The notes beneath the pieces are model-generated. The model saw nothing but the letters and a program-made list of their open reading frames with translations. It was not told where the DNA came from and ran no database searches. Position numbers and translations under genes: made by a program. Below are positions 1-9,340 of a stretch of DNA of 64,000 nucleotides, piece by piece (within the stretch, counting starts at the first letter, position 1; each line of letters starts with the position of its first letter). This DNA is from Streptomyces hoynatensis (lineage in GTDB: Bacteria > Actinomycetota > Actinomycetes > Streptomycetales > Streptomycetaceae): positions 1 to 64,000 of the forward strand of contig NZ_RBAL01000001.1 of assembly GCF_003626535.1 (NCBI RefSeq). Reading direction: 5' to 3'.

Positions 1-1
1 G

Positions 2-358
2 GCGGACACCCGTCTGGTGTTCACCGTCGGCGACCCGCTGCCGGGCAACCGCAACGACTGCACCGCTTTCCCCGCCTCGGGCGCCGAAGCCGCCTGCGGA
101 GAGGCGATGGTGGTTGCCGATGGCGGCTACCAGGGCACCAGCGCGATCATTCCGCACCGCCGCCGAGCCGGACAGGAGCACCTTCCGGACTGGAAGGAGG
201 AGCACAACGCCTCCCACCGCCGGGTACGAGCCCGCGTGGAGCACGTCTTCGCCCGGATGAAGACCTGGAAGATCCTCCGTGACTGCCGCCGCCGTGGCAA
301 CGGTGTCTACTGGGCGGCCATCGGCGTCGCCCACATGCACAACCTCGCCCACGGCTGA
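2..358 (+). CDS. IS5-like DDE transposase, C-terminal part (cut by window edge)
   Basis: This is the end of a DDE transposase whose reading frame is already open at base 2, so the gene begins outside the window. The visible 118 residues contain VVADGGYQG, which fits the second catalytic Asp region, and RARVEHVFARMK, which fits the catalytic Glu helix of DDE_Tnp_4-type IS5-family transposases. The chain ends with HNLAHG, a usual C-terminus for such enzymes in Streptomyces. No terminal inverted repeat was identified downstream, so it cannot be said whether the element is intact. It marks the left side of the lanthipeptide region as DNA visited by mobile elements. Confidence 0.8.
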   Translation, partial: ADTRLVFTVGDPLPGNRNDCTAFPASGAEAACGEAMVVADGGYQGTSAIIPHRRRAGQEHLPDWKEEHNASHRRVRARVEHVFARMKTWKILRDCRRRGNGVYWAAIGVAHMHNLAHG

Positions 359-452
359 CCCCTTACGAGACAACCTTTAGCGTGCACGAGCTCGTTGGTC
401 ACTCCTCTCCCGAACGACTGCCGCCGAGGCTGCCGTGCGGTGCTGCCGACGG

Positions 453-1700
453 TTAACCGTGCAGGGCTTCCTCCAGTTGCCCTCTCGGCCCGTGAGGAAG
501 TGTGCGGTGGAGTGCCTCAATGCGGGACCTGACCAAGCCGCAGCGGTGTTCAGGAGGCAGTTGCTGCCAGGCTGTCGTGGCCGTTCGGGCGGCTTCTGCC
601 GGCTCGCCGTCAAGCTGGAGGCACGTGGCGGTGTCGATGGCGAGCAGGGCACGGGTCATCACCGATGCGGATCGTGTCAGGGCGAGTGCCGCTGCCTGCG
701 CTGCGTAGGCCGCCCGGGTGTCGCCGAGGAGGGTGTATGCCTGCGACAGGTGGACGTGGTGCTTTTGCAGGGGGTAGCCGGTCCACGTGTCGGCCCGGTG
801 GGCGTCGTCCAGCCGGTCGGTGATGCGCCGCAGGTCGATCAGGGCCGCGGTGGCGCCGTCCCGGTCTCCTGCTGCGGCCAGGGCGCGTGCGGTGACGGCG
901 GCGGCCAATGCCGCGGCTGCGGTTGCGGACTTCCCGGCTTCCGCGCGGGCCTGGCGGGCGAGGCGCGCGGCGTCCTGGGGGGCGCCGTAGTTGAGTGGCA
1001 CCATCGCGTGCCGGGCGAGGACCCAGGCGGTCATGCGGCGGTCGCCGCACTTGCGGGCCGCCTTCTCGGCGGTGGCGAACCAGCGGCTGGCGTCCGCCTG
1101 GTCGCCGCGGTCGTGCTGGACGATGGCCACCAGGCCGGTGAGGCCGGCCGCGGTGTGGGTGAGGGCTGTAGAGGCCTGCGCGGGATGGGAGCGGGACAGC
1201 ACATCTCCCAGCACAGCGAGGTCGGTGTGCATCTCCTCGAGCACCGCCGCGGGGGTGCGGCCCTTGTATCCGCCGTGGTGCCGCTGGAAGGCGGTGTCGA
1301 GGTGGCTGAGGTCCGTTCCGGTGCCGTCCAGCGCCCGGTCGATTTCGTCCCGGGCCTGCGCCATGTCAGGTAGGGAGGTCATGCCGATCACGGCCGCTGT
1401 GCCGAAGAACCGCCTGCGTTTCACTGTCTCGCCGCCCTTCTCCGCCTCACGCCGACGTCGCCGCGATTCCGCAACCGCCCGCTGGACTTGGTCCAGGGAC
1501 AGCCCATACGCCTCGGCGATGCTCTGGTGCCAGTGCCGAACGGGGAGGCGCTTTTCGCTTTCCCACCGCTTGAGGTTCTCCGGATCGAAGTAGCGTCCGC
1601 CCTGTGCGTCCGCCATGAGCCTCGCCTGGTCTTCGCGGGATCGGCTGGCAGCTTCGCGCAGGCGGCGCAGCAACTCCCCGATCCCCTCGGCACTCATCAT
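453..1700 (-). CDS. XRE-family helix-turn-helix regulator with TPR-like C-terminal region
   Basis: A 415-residue protein with an N-terminal helix-turn-helix domain (about residues 5-70, with NLKRWESEKRLPVRHW resembling the recognition helix and wing), a basic linker and a hydrophobic stretch (RRRFFGTAAVIGMTSL, near residue 100). A long alanine-rich helical region with TPR character follows. This layout is common among streptomycete XRE regulators next to secondary metabolite genes. A GGGAGGG ribosome site lies just upstream of the ATG-ATG start pair, so the start may be 1700 or 1697. It is divergent from lanthipeptide cluster 1 and I infer that it controls it. A second regulator of the same layout precedes cluster 2. 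The signal it senses is unknown. Confidence 0.8.
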   Translation of the reverse strand: MMSAEGIGELLRRLREAASRSREDQARLMADAQGGRYFDPENLKRWESEKRLPVRHWHQSIAEAYGLSLDQVQRAVAESRRRRREAEKGGETVKRRRFFGTAAVIGMTSLPDMAQARDEIDRALDGTGTDLSHLDTAFQRHHGGYKGRTPAAVLEEMHTDLAVLGDVLSRSHPAQASTALTHTAAGLTGLVAIVQHDRGDQADASRWFATAEKAARKCGDRRMTAWVLARHAMVPLNYGAPQDAARLARQARAEAGKSATAAAALAAAVTARALAAAGDRDGATAALIDLRRITDRLDDAHRADTWTGYPLQKHHVHLSQAYTLLGDTRAAYAAQAAALALTRSASVMTRALLAIDTATCLQLDGEPAEAARTATTAWQQLPPEHRCGLVRSRIEALHRTLPHGPRGQLEEALHG

Positions 1701-1879
1701 GTCCCGCCCTCCCTGCTTTCAGGTACCGCAGACCGGGATTGGCCCCCCAATCTGGCCCCCCGACGCCGGAACGGCCCCCTTTCCGGCCCCCGCGTAAGGG
1801 CCGCACCGCGCTCTGTAATGGGAGTGGGTAGCGGCCCGACGATCCGGGTCAGCGGAAAGGAGAGTCGTGCGACGCCTCG

Positions 1880-2041
1880 GTGATCGCCCTCCCGTCCCCC
1901 GGCGGAGCTCAGCACGTGCCTCCCCCGGGCGATCCGTGGCCGGGAGACAGCGAGCAGAACTACTGTCGGTGGGCGGCAGCCTACTCTGCGCAGCACCGGG
2001 GGGGACACGCGCAGAAGAGGCTCGCAGAGGCGACCCGTTGA
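1880..2041 (+). CDS. Possible small protein upstream of the lanthipeptide precursor
   Basis: The 480 bases between the divergent regulator and the precursor gene contain a 53-codon open frame starting with GTG. Its product has a protein-like makeup (DPWPGDSEQNYCRWAAAY, then a basic C-terminal half with QKRLAEA). An AAAGGAG sequence lies at 1857-1863, which is far from this GTG but correctly spaced for a GTG at 1867 in another frame. The start is therefore unresolved and the ORF may not be translated. No family is recognised. The rest of this stretch presumably holds the divergent promoters, but no convincing -35/-10 pair was found. Confidence 0.25.
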   Translation: MIALPSPGGAQHVPPPGDPWPGDSEQNYCRWAAAYSAQHRGGHAQKRLAEATR

Positions 2042-2182
2042 GCGCGGGCTGCGTTCGCCGCGCCGAGTGGAGCTGCCGGATCACCGCAGAGCCCGAGGAC
2101 CGGCGCGAGGCCGCGCGGCGACACAAAGCCGCCGGCCACACGTACACATCACGGTTCCACCGAGGATCAGGAGTCCAAGCAG

Positions 2183-2383
2183 ATGAGCATGCCGACGAGC
2201 AATCAGAGCAGTGAGTCGCCGCAGGCCGCAGGAACCACCATCGGCACCGGGGGCGACTCGTCCGATCCCTTCGGTCTCGACATCACCTTCATCGAGGACA
2301 CGCCCGCGACCGAAACGGTGCTGATGTGCAGCACCGGGGACAACTGCGGAAGTTCGTGCCCGAGCGCCTGTACCACCTCCTAA
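2183..2383 (+). CDS. lanA: FxLD-type lanthipeptide precursor peptide, cluster 1
   Basis: A 66-residue precursor of a class I lanthipeptide. The leader carries the FxLD motif (FGLD, residues 30-33) that names the family. The C-terminal core, roughly residues 45-66, has four Cys (49, 55, 59, 63) among many Ser/Thr, the raw material for thioether rings made by LanB and LanC. The core includes TGDNCG (51-56), which also occurs in the cluster 2 precursor. Its Asp53 is the likely target of the cluster methyltransferase. AGGAG at 2169-2173 is well placed for the ATG at 2183. A strong hairpin follows, before the dehydratase gene. The leader cleavage site is not evident and no protease is encoded nearby. 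Confidence 0.88.
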   Translation: MSMPTSNQSSESPQAAGTTIGTGGDSSDPFGLDITFIEDTPATETVLMCSTGDNCGSSCPSACTTS

Positions 2384-2398
2384 CCCAGGCCGGCCCGC

Positions 2399-2440
2399 GG
2401 TGTGGGGCGGACAGAAGGCCACGTCCGTCCGCCCCACACC
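2399..2440 (+). terminator. Hairpin between precursor and dehydratase (attenuator candidate)
   Basis: A perfect 14-bp stem (2399-2412 pairing with 2427-2440) around a 14-base loop lies 15 bases after the precursor stop and ends 30 bases before the dehydratase start. No U-tract follows. Such elements commonly let the precursor be made in excess over its enzymes. A hairpin at the same relative place occurs in cluster 2. Confidence 0.65.
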
Positions 2441-2470
2441 TTCCTTCCTGTCACGAACGGAGTGTGGGTG

Positions 2471-4501
2471 ATGACGCGCTTACGGCACAGCCTGTACCGG
2501 GGGGCCGACGTGGGGATGCTGCGCGCCGCAGTGCACCTGGCAGAGCCGAGCATGCCGCCGTGGCCGGGGCCTGCTGCCCCGGTTGTGCGCTGGCGTTCGT
2601 GGCTGGCCGCGGTGTGGGCCGATGACGCCTTTCGGCAGGCGGTCTCCAGCGCCAGCCCGGCGCTGGGCCGCCAGGTCGACGCTATCCTCGGCGGGCGCTC
2701 GGGCAGGGTGCGCCGGGTACGCCGGGCGGCGCTGGCCACGGCCCGGTATGCGATCAGGTACGCGCGGCGCTCCACGCCGTTCGGCCTCTTCGCGGGCGTC
2801 GCGCTGATCGAGTTCGGCGACCGGGTCGAGGCGCGCTTCGGGGAGGGGCACCGAGTTGTGGCCCGGCCGGACCCAGTGGCGCTGGACGCCGCCGTCAGTG
2901 TGTGGGAGGCGGACGCCGAGCGAATGGCCGAGGTCGAGGTGTGCGTCAACAACCTGGCGCGGCAGCGGGGCGGACGCGTGTACGTCCCGGCCGAGGGCGC
3001 CTCGGAGTTCTCGCTCGCGCTGACGCCCGCGGTCGCATTGGTGCTGGATGCGGCCCGGTTGCCGATCCGGTACGCGGATCTGGCGGACAAGGTCGCTGCC
3101 GGGTTCCCGGAGGCGGACGAACGCCACCGGGTCGGGTTTCTCGCCCAGTTGCTGCGGGCGCGGCTGCTGCGCTCGTCGCTGCGTGCTCCCGCCACCCTCG
3201 TCGATCCTCTCGTCCCTCTACCGCCTGCCCTGCGGGGGGCCGGGAAGGGAGCGGCGCCGGATGTGCGACTGGATGCCGCGGTACGGCTGCCGAAGGCGGT
3301 GGCGGTGGAGGCGGAGACGGCGGCGACCGTCCTGACCCGGCTGGCCATGCATCCGGCAGGCACCGTGGCCTGGCGCCGCTTCGCCGAGCAGTTCGCCGAC
3401 CGCTACGGCGAGGATGCCGAGGTGCCGCTGGAGGAGGTGACGGACCCCGGGAAGGGCCTGGGCTTTCCCGACGGGTTCGGCCAGGCGTCCTCCCCGCCCC
3501 GCCCGATGACCCGACGGGACCGTCTGCTGCTGGAGCTGGCGGGCACGGCGGCCGTCGAGGGCCGCCGGGCGGTTGTCCTTTCCGGCGCGGTGATCGAGCA
3601 GTTGGAGGCCGCCGGGGGCAGGCCCTCACTCACCCCGCCCCATCTCGAACTGTGCGCGCAGGTCCAGGCCGATTCGGCCCATGCTCTTGACCGCGGGGAC
3701 TTCCGTCTTCGGGTCTCCACCGTCTCGCGCGCGGCCGGCTCGATGACCGGCCGGTTCTGGCATCTGTTCCCGCGCACCGGCCCACGCTTCGCCGATCTGC
3801 CCACGGTCGAGTCGGGTGCGCAGCTTGCCCAGCTCTCTTTCCACGCCGGCCGCGTCCCGGCGGACCTGCTCACCCGCGCCCCGCAGGTGCTGCCCCGGCT
3901 GGTCAGCGTCGGCGAGTTCCGGCATCGCACGAAGGGCGTGCTGTTCCCGGCCGACCTGGCCGTCGGCATCCGCGACGGCCGCCTCTACCTCGCCGAGGCT
4001 GCCACGGGCACGCACCTGGAGCTGGTCGCACCGACCGCGATCAACTTCCAGTGGAACAACCACACCCCTCCCATGGCCCGGTTCCTGGCCGAAATCAGCC
4101 GCGCCACAACGCCGCAGGTGACATGGTTCGATTGGGGCGCGGCCTGGACCCTCCCGTTCACTCCGGCGCTGCACTACCGCCGTTCGATCCTCGTGCCCGC
4201 GCGATGGAAGGTGCGTGCTCGCGATCTGCCCGACCGTACCGCGACGCTGGATGAGTGGGCCGGGCAACTGCACGCCTGGATGGGCCGGTTCCGCGTGCCG
4301 GACCGCGTGCTCCTGGCCGAGGACGACCAGCACCTTCCCCTCGACCTGTCCCAGGACATGCACCTGGACCTGCTGCGCACCCACCTCGCCGCCGGCCCGA
4401 CCGGCGTCGCGTCCCTGTACGACGCGCCCCCGCCGGATGCCGACGGCTGGATCGGCGGCCGGGCGCACAGCCTCGTCCTCCCGCTGAAGGCACGCTCGTG
4501 A
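2471..4501 (+). CDS. lanB: Class I lanthipeptide dehydratase, glutamylation domain only
   Basis: A 676-residue protein matching the N-terminal glutamylation domain of LanB enzymes, which use glutamyl-tRNA to activate Ser/Thr of the precursor. The segment RYAIRYARRSTPFGLFAG (about residues 93-110) is the typical family motif. The C-terminal elimination domain of full-length LanB (about 250-300 residues) is absent and is found instead at the N-terminus of the methyltransferase fusion two genes downstream. The ATG at 2471 follows a GGAG-containing stretch; an upstream extension in the same frame would run into the hairpin and is unlikely. The stop overlaps the next gene's GTG, indicating translational coupling. 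Confidence 0.88.
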   Translation: MTRLRHSLYRGADVGMLRAAVHLAEPSMPPWPGPAAPVVRWRSWLAAVWADDAFRQAVSSASPALGRQVDAILGGRSGRVRRVRRAALATARYAIRYARRSTPFGLFAGVALIEFGDRVEARFGEGHRVVARPDPVALDAAVSVWEADAERMAEVEVCVNNLARQRGGRVYVPAEGASEFSLALTPAVALVLDAARLPIRYADLADKVAAGFPEADERHRVGFLAQLLRARLLRSSLRAPATLVDPLVPLPPALRGAGKGAAPDVRLDAAVRLPKAVAVEAETAATVLTRLAMHPAGTVAWRRFAEQFADRYGEDAEVPLEEVTDPGKGLGFPDGFGQASSPPRPMTRRDRLLLELAGTAAVEGRRAVVLSGAVIEQLEAAGGRPSLTPPHLELCAQVQADSAHALDRGDFRLRVSTVSRAAGSMTGRFWHLFPRTGPRFADLPTVESGAQLAQLSFHAGRVPADLLTRAPQVLPRLVSVGEFRHRTKGVLFPADLAVGIRDGRLYLAEAATGTHLELVAPTAINFQWNNHTPPMARFLAEISRATTPQVTWFDWGAAWTLPFTPALHYRRSILVPARWKVRARDLPDRTATLDEWAGQLHAWMGRFRVPDRVLLAEDDQHLPLDLSQDMHLDLLRTHLAAGPTGVASLYDAPPPDADGWIGGRAHSLVLPLKARS

Positions 4502-5571
4502 AGCACATGCCGACCCCGCCCAGGACGCAGGATCTCTCCGAGGGCGCGCTCGGGATGGCGCTGCTGCACATCGAGCGCGGTGACCTCGCCGCCGCGCGAA
4601 ACCGTCTCACGCAGGCGGTGGCGGGCGGCGTCAGCGCGGGAAGCAACGCGTCGCTGTTCCACGGCGCCCCGGCCCTGGAGTTCGTGCTCAGCCGCGCCGG
4701 GCACGCGGGCCGCGACGTCCGCGATGCCGTCGACCGCATCGTGGATGCGAGGCTGACCGCGGCCCGCCGGCGCCAGGCGTCCGGGGCACTGCCGCACCTC
4801 GCGGAGTGCGACCTCATCCGGGGTTTGACCGGCCTGGGCGCGCTGCTCCTCACCCGCGGCACCGCCTCGCCGCTGCTCGAGGAGGTGCTGGCCTACCTGG
4901 TTTCCCTGTCCCGGCCGGTCCACATCGACGGCCGGGCGCTACCGGGCTGGTGGTCCACGGCCGGGCCCGCCGATGAGGAGGTGAACGGCGGACACGGGAA
5001 CAACGGCGTCGCGCACGGCATTGCCGGCCCTCTCGCGCTGCTGTCCCTCGCCGTGCGGCACGGCGCCCGGGTGCCGGGACAGGGCGACGCCATCGGCGTG
5101 TTCTCCCGCTGGCTGGACAGGTACGGCTGCCGCTACTGGATCACCCGCGACCAGCTGGCCGCCCCCGAGCCACCCGAGCCGGCGCCCGCGCGCCCGTCCT
5201 GGTGCTACGGCGAACTCGGCATCGCCCGCGCCCAGCAGCTGGCCGCGCTCGCCCAGGGCGACCCGGCCCGCCGGCTCGCGGCCGAAGACACCGTCGTACG
5301 CACGCTGTCCGACCCCGCCCGTCTCGGCCGGATCACCGACGCCTCGCTGTGCCACGGCTGGGCCGGCCTGCTGACCGTCGCCCGTGCCGTCGCCGCCGAC
5401 AGCACCACTCAGGACAGGTTCCGGCCGTGCATCGAAGACCTCAAGAAACGCCTGGTCACCGACCACGACCAACTCTCCAAGCCCGGATTCATGGAAGGCC
5501 GGGCCGGAGCGCACCTGGCACTGGCTGGCACGGACGTCACCGGCTGGACCCGCGCCCTGCTGATCACCTGA
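4498..5571 (+). CDS. lanC: LanC-like lanthionine cyclase, cluster 1
   Basis: A 357-residue cyclase that would add Cys thiols to the dehydrated residues of the precursor. The LanC hallmarks are present: VAHGIAG with His173, WCYG with Cys236, and CHG with Cys285-His286. Cys236, Cys285 and His286 are the expected zinc ligands, so the enzyme looks catalytically complete. The length is slightly short for LanC (usually about 400). The gene starts with GTG overlapping the dehydratase stop by four bases, so the two are translated together. Confidence 0.88.
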   Translation: MKHMPTPPRTQDLSEGALGMALLHIERGDLAAARNRLTQAVAGGVSAGSNASLFHGAPALEFVLSRAGHAGRDVRDAVDRIVDARLTAARRRQASGALPHLAECDLIRGLTGLGALLLTRGTASPLLEEVLAYLVSLSRPVHIDGRALPGWWSTAGPADEEVNGGHGNNGVAHGIAGPLALLSLAVRHGARVPGQGDAIGVFSRWLDRYGCRYWITRDQLAAPEPPEPAPARPSWCYGELGIARAQQLAALAQGDPARRLAAEDTVVRTLSDPARLGRITDASLCHGWAGLLTVARAVAADSTTQDRFRPCIEDLKKRLVTDHDQLSKPGFMEGRAGAHLALAGTDVTGWTRALLIT

Positions 5572-5623
5572 CCCCGCCCGTCATCCGCCCCCGAGCCCCA
5601 TCGACGAGGAGCGACCTACGACC

Positions 5624-7678
5624 ATGGACGTCGACGACGAGGACCTTCCCCTCACCACCGAGACAGACTGGTGGCACGCCACGGTGTCGTTCCCGGGCGG
5701 TGCCGGGGCGCGTCCGAAGGCTGCCCAGGCCCTGGCATCCGCACTGTGTGACCAGCGGTTCCACTTCCTGCGCAAGGACGGCGGCCTGCGGCTGCGTACC
5801 GAGCGCCCCGCGCCCGGCCTGCTGGACGGGCTCGTCGCAGACCAGTTGGTCAGCGGCTGGGCCGACGGCGTCTACGAGCCGGAGACCGAAGCGTTCGGCG
5901 GCCACGAGGGCATGGACGTCGCGCACGACGTGTTCTGCGCGGACAGCCCTGCGGCCCTGGCCGAGACCGGCACCCCCGGCGCCAGGGAGCGCTGCATCCT
6001 GCTGTTGTCCGCCACGATCCGGGCCGCCGGCCTGGACCCGTTCGAAGCGGGCGACGTATGGGCGAAGCTCGGCGCCCTGCGACCTCCCGTCACCCCGCCC
6101 ACCGGTCCTTCGCTCGACCGGGCCGTGGCGGCCATGCGACGCCTCGTGAACGCCGACGCCGCCCGACGGCCGGACGCCGAACCCGGCTGGAGCGAGCGTG
6201 TCGCCGCCTTCGAGACGGCCGGACACCGGCTCAGGCAGATGGCCGCCGGCGGGCTGCTGACGCGGGGTCTGCGCGCGGTCCTCGCCCACCACGCGATCTT
6301 CGCCTTCAACCGCGCCGGCGTGCCTGCCGAGGAGCAGGCCGCCACCGCATGGCTGGGCCGCCGCATCGCCTTCGCCGACACGGGCGAAGCACACGTGTCC
6401 GCCCGCAAGACCACCTCGCCGACCTCTAACCTCGCTCGAATGGAGACGACCCTGAACCCCCCAACCGCCCCCGCCGACCTGCGCGAAGCGCTCGTTACCC
6501 GTCTCGTCGACGGCGGACACCTGCGCACTCCGGCGGTCATTGACGCCTTCCGAGACACCGAACGCCACCAGTTCCTTCCCGGCGTCGATGCCAAGGCCGC
6601 ATACGTCGAGGACGCCGTGCCCATCAAGCACGATGAGACGGGCGAGATGATCTCCTGCATCTCCGCGCCCTCGATCGTCGCCACCCAGCTGGAACAACTC
6701 GGCGCCGAGCCCGGACACAAGATCCTGGAAGCCGGAGCCGCCACCGGCTACAACGCGGCACTCCTCGGCCGGCTCGCAGCGCCCAGCGGCCACGTGTGGA
6801 CCGTGGACGTCGACCAGGACCTCGTCGACCGCGCCCAGCACAACCTCACCAACGCCGGGGTCTCGAACGTGTCCGTGATGCTGGCCGACGGCGCCACGGG
6901 CCTTCCCGACCATGCCCCCTTCGACCGCATCCAGTTCACCGTCGGCGCCGGCGACATCCCCATCACGATCCTCGACCAGCTCGCCCCCGGCGGACGCCTG
7001 GTCATCCCCCTGCGCATCCGCGGCAGCATCTCGCGCTCCTTCGCCTTCGAGCGCGACGGCGGCACCTGGCGGACCGTCTCGTGCGAAATGGCCACCTTCG
7101 TGCCCCTGCGCAAGGGCGTCTGCGACGACATCTACACCCTCGTCCCCATGGCCGGCGAGGGCAACGTGCGCCTGGAGACCTTCAGCGAACAGGACGTGGA
7201 CCGCGACGCGATCCGCACCGTCCTGGACCAGCAGCAGGCCAAGGTCTACTCCGGAGTGAAGTTCCGCCAGGGCGACCCCTGGGAGTGGCTGTACCTGTAC
7301 CTGGCGTGCGTCCTGCCCAACGGCCTGTCCCGCATGCCCGGCTCCCGCCCCGGCTTCACCCCCCACTTCGGCTGGGGCTCCATGGCTGCTCTCGACGGCG
7401 ACACCCTCGCCTACCTGACCGTCCGTGAAGGCGCGGACGACGAAGGCCGGTACTGGGAGATCGGCGTCATCGGCCACGGCCCGCGCGCCGCCCACCTCGC
7501 CGACCAGGTCGCAGGCGCGATCAGCGAGTGGCACCGCGGCTGGGGCAACAACGCGCCCCAGCCCGGCTTCCGCATGGCCGTCGGCGACGCCCGTGAACAG
7601 CTGAAGGCCGCCGAGCCGCGCTTCGTCATCGACAAGACCTTCAGCCGCCTCGTCGTCGACTGGCCACGAAAGAGCTGA
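5624..7678 (+). CDS. Elimination domain fused to FxLD-system (PIMT-like) methyltransferase
   Basis: A 684-residue two-domain protein. Residues 1 to about 260 (starting DWWHATVSFPGG) resemble the thiopeptide-type/SpaB C-terminal elimination domain, which removes glutamate from activated Ser/Thr. This is exactly the part missing from the neighbouring dehydratase. From about residue 275 the protein is a protein-L-isoaspartate O-methyltransferase relative, with a SAM-binding loop ILEAGAATGYNAALL near residue 370 and an acidic VDVD motif after it. In related class I lanthipeptide clusters such LanS_A enzymes (studied for OlvA) methylate a core Asp, giving a succinimide and then isoaspartate. The C-terminus (FSRLVVDW) aligns with that of the free-standing homologue in cluster 2. 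Confidence 0.85.
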   Translation: MDVDDEDLPLTTETDWWHATVSFPGGAGARPKAAQALASALCDQRFHFLRKDGGLRLRTERPAPGLLDGLVADQLVSGWADGVYEPETEAFGGHEGMDVAHDVFCADSPAALAETGTPGARERCILLLSATIRAAGLDPFEAGDVWAKLGALRPPVTPPTGPSLDRAVAAMRRLVNADAARRPDAEPGWSERVAAFETAGHRLRQMAAGGLLTRGLRAVLAHHAIFAFNRAGVPAEEQAATAWLGRRIAFADTGEAHVSARKTTSPTSNLARMETTLNPPTAPADLREALVTRLVDGGHLRTPAVIDAFRDTERHQFLPGVDAKAAYVEDAVPIKHDETGEMISCISAPSIVATQLEQLGAEPGHKILEAGAATGYNAALLGRLAAPSGHVWTVDVDQDLVDRAQHNLTNAGVSNVSVMLADGATGLPDHAPFDRIQFTVGAGDIPITILDQLAPGGRLVIPLRIRGSISRSFAFERDGGTWRTVSCEMATFVPLRKGVCDDIYTLVPMAGEGNVRLETFSEQDVDRDAIRTVLDQQQAKVYSGVKFRQGDPWEWLYLYLACVLPNGLSRMPGSRPGFTPHFGWGSMAALDGDTLAYLTVREGADDEGRYWEIGVIGHGPRAAHLADQVAGAISEWHRGWGNNAPQPGFRMAVGDAREQLKAAEPRFVIDKTFSRLVVDWPRKS

Positions 7679-7683
7679 ACCCG

Positions 7684-8775
7684 ATGCTCCCCGCGATAGC
7701 CGGCCGCATCCCGCTGGTCCGCCGTCCCAAGGCGCCCGCATTACCCCTGGCCGAACGCCTCACCCACCTCACCGAGCTGACTGTCCCTCCCGCCGATGCA
7801 AGCCACCACGACCTGGTGGCCCGCGCCAGCGGGGTCCTCAACTACGCCGCGCTGATCGCCTCCGACGTCGGCATGCCCGACCTGGCCGCCCGCCTGTGCT
7901 GGCGGCAGCACCGGGTCTTCGCCGAAGCCGGCGCTCTCTCGCAGGACATCGCCGTGATGTCGCTCATGCCCCTGATCAACATCTCCCGGCTGCTGACCCG
8001 CGAGGGCGACGGCGACGGCGCCTACGACGTCCTCGTTCGGCTCTACCGGGCCGCCCAGCAGCGCGGCACAGCCACAATCCGCAACCACAATGTCGACATC
8101 GCCGCGCTGACCCGCACCGAGGAAGACCACCGGAAGATCTGCCAGGAGCTGTGGGTCAGCCTCCTCATCGACGGTGACAGAGCCCTGGCACGCAGCGGCC
8201 ACTGGACAAAAGCCGCCCAGGCCATGACCGCGCACCGCGGCGTCGGCAACCGCCTCCTCGACGGGCGCCAGATCCTGATCATGTCGCTGATGGAACGCGG
8301 CCTCGACCAGCAGGCCCTCGACACCATCGACTCCACCACCCCTACCGAACCATGGGAGAACGCCATCGCAACCCTCCTGCGCCTCTCCTGCCGGCCCGGA
8401 CCAACGCCGCATGCGGAGCTGGACCTTGCCCTGCAGGAGGCACTCGCGCTGCTCACCCCGCCCGATCCCGCAACCGCGGCATTCCACACCCGCGTAGCAC
8501 TGGCCGCACTCGACCTGGCCCGCGACCGAACCAGCCCCAGCGTCGCCCCCCTGCACAACGCCGTCGTCGACGCGGCCACACACGACGCCTACGCCGCCCG
8601 CGATGTCCTCAACCACCCGCCCACGCGCCCCCATCTCACCAGCGAGCAGATTCACCAACTCGACACCGTGCTCACCGCATCAGGACTCGGTGCCGGGAAC
8701 CTCCCACCAGCCCACGCGCAAGCCCTCACCACAGCCGTGAACCAGGCCGGGACCACACTCCGCGGGCTTCTGTGA
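7684..8775 (+). CDS. Helical (TPR-like) protein of unknown function, cluster 1
   Basis: A 363-residue protein starting five bases after the methyltransferase stop, so it belongs to the same operon. It is almost entirely helical, with repeated leucine/alanine-rich helices such as MPDLAARLCWRQHRVF and GDGDGAYDVLVRLYRAA, suggesting tetratricopeptide-like repeats. No catalytic motif, signal peptide or membrane segment is visible. I do not recognise a named family. It could act as a scaffold for the maturation enzymes or as a regulatory or immunity component. Cluster 2 has no counterpart, so it is probably not needed for the core chemistry. Confidence 0.75.
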   Translation: MLPAIAGRIPLVRRPKAPALPLAERLTHLTELTVPPADASHHDLVARASGVLNYAALIASDVGMPDLAARLCWRQHRVFAEAGALSQDIAVMSLMPLINISRLLTREGDGDGAYDVLVRLYRAAQQRGTATIRNHNVDIAALTRTEEDHRKICQELWVSLLIDGDRALARSGHWTKAAQAMTAHRGVGNRLLDGRQILIMSLMERGLDQQALDTIDSTTPTEPWENAIATLLRLSCRPGPTPHAELDLALQEALALLTPPDPATAAFHTRVALAALDLARDRTSPSVAPLHNAVVDAATHDAYAARDVLNHPPTRPHLTSEQIHQLDTVLTASGLGAGNLPPAHAQALTTAVNQAGTTLRGLL

Positions 8776-8837
8776 TCCGCTCGGCGAACACGCCACCGTG
8801 CCGGACATCGCGGACGAAGACGAACTGCTCGACGTCG

Positions 8838-9160
8838 GCACCGGGATTCGTCACCGGGAATGGCCTCAACAACGGCGCCCGGCCGTGCCCACGCCGAGAA
8901 GTCGTACGCGGCAGCAGCTGCATCGGTAACCCCCACCACGACGAGACCCGCCACCCCCGTACACACCGGCCCGCACCCCCACCCCGACCGGGACGGCGCC
9001 CCACCCCCCACACCCCCGCAGACAGCCAACCCCCGCCACCCACGGCTCCCCCCTTCCGCAGCCAGCCCGCTCTCCGTGCATCCGCACGCCCCCGCACCCG
9101 GCCGACTACCCGCCACGTAGGCCGCCCACAGACCCCGCGCCCCCACGAACGGCGCGCCAC
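8838..9160 (+). repeat. Dispersed GC-rich repeat, copy 1
   Basis: About 320 bases between the end of cluster 1 and the YciI-like gene match two other segments of the window: an inverted copy at about 20000-20366 and a direct copy at about 20627-20990. Shared landmarks are GGGAATGGC near the left end, GCGGCAGCAGCTGCATC and CCACGTAG near the right end. Conserved peptide-like frames on the minus strand (beginning MQLLPRTTS) occur in all three copies but lose frame further on, so I treat it as a non-coding repeat. The remaining bases 9161-9340 show nothing recognisable. Confidence 0.85.
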
Positions 9161-9340
9161 CTCTCGGCAGCCACGGCTTCACACGACCCGTCGCGGTGGT
9201 GGAGCGCATGTGAGAACTGCTCTGACCTCGGCTGTGTGCACGGATCTGCACTGTTCGCCTCAGCCCGGCGCGGTGCCGGAGCACGGGTCGGCAAGCGGAA
9301 GGCGCATGCCTTCCTGGGGCGGTCGTCGTCCGTGGGCTTG

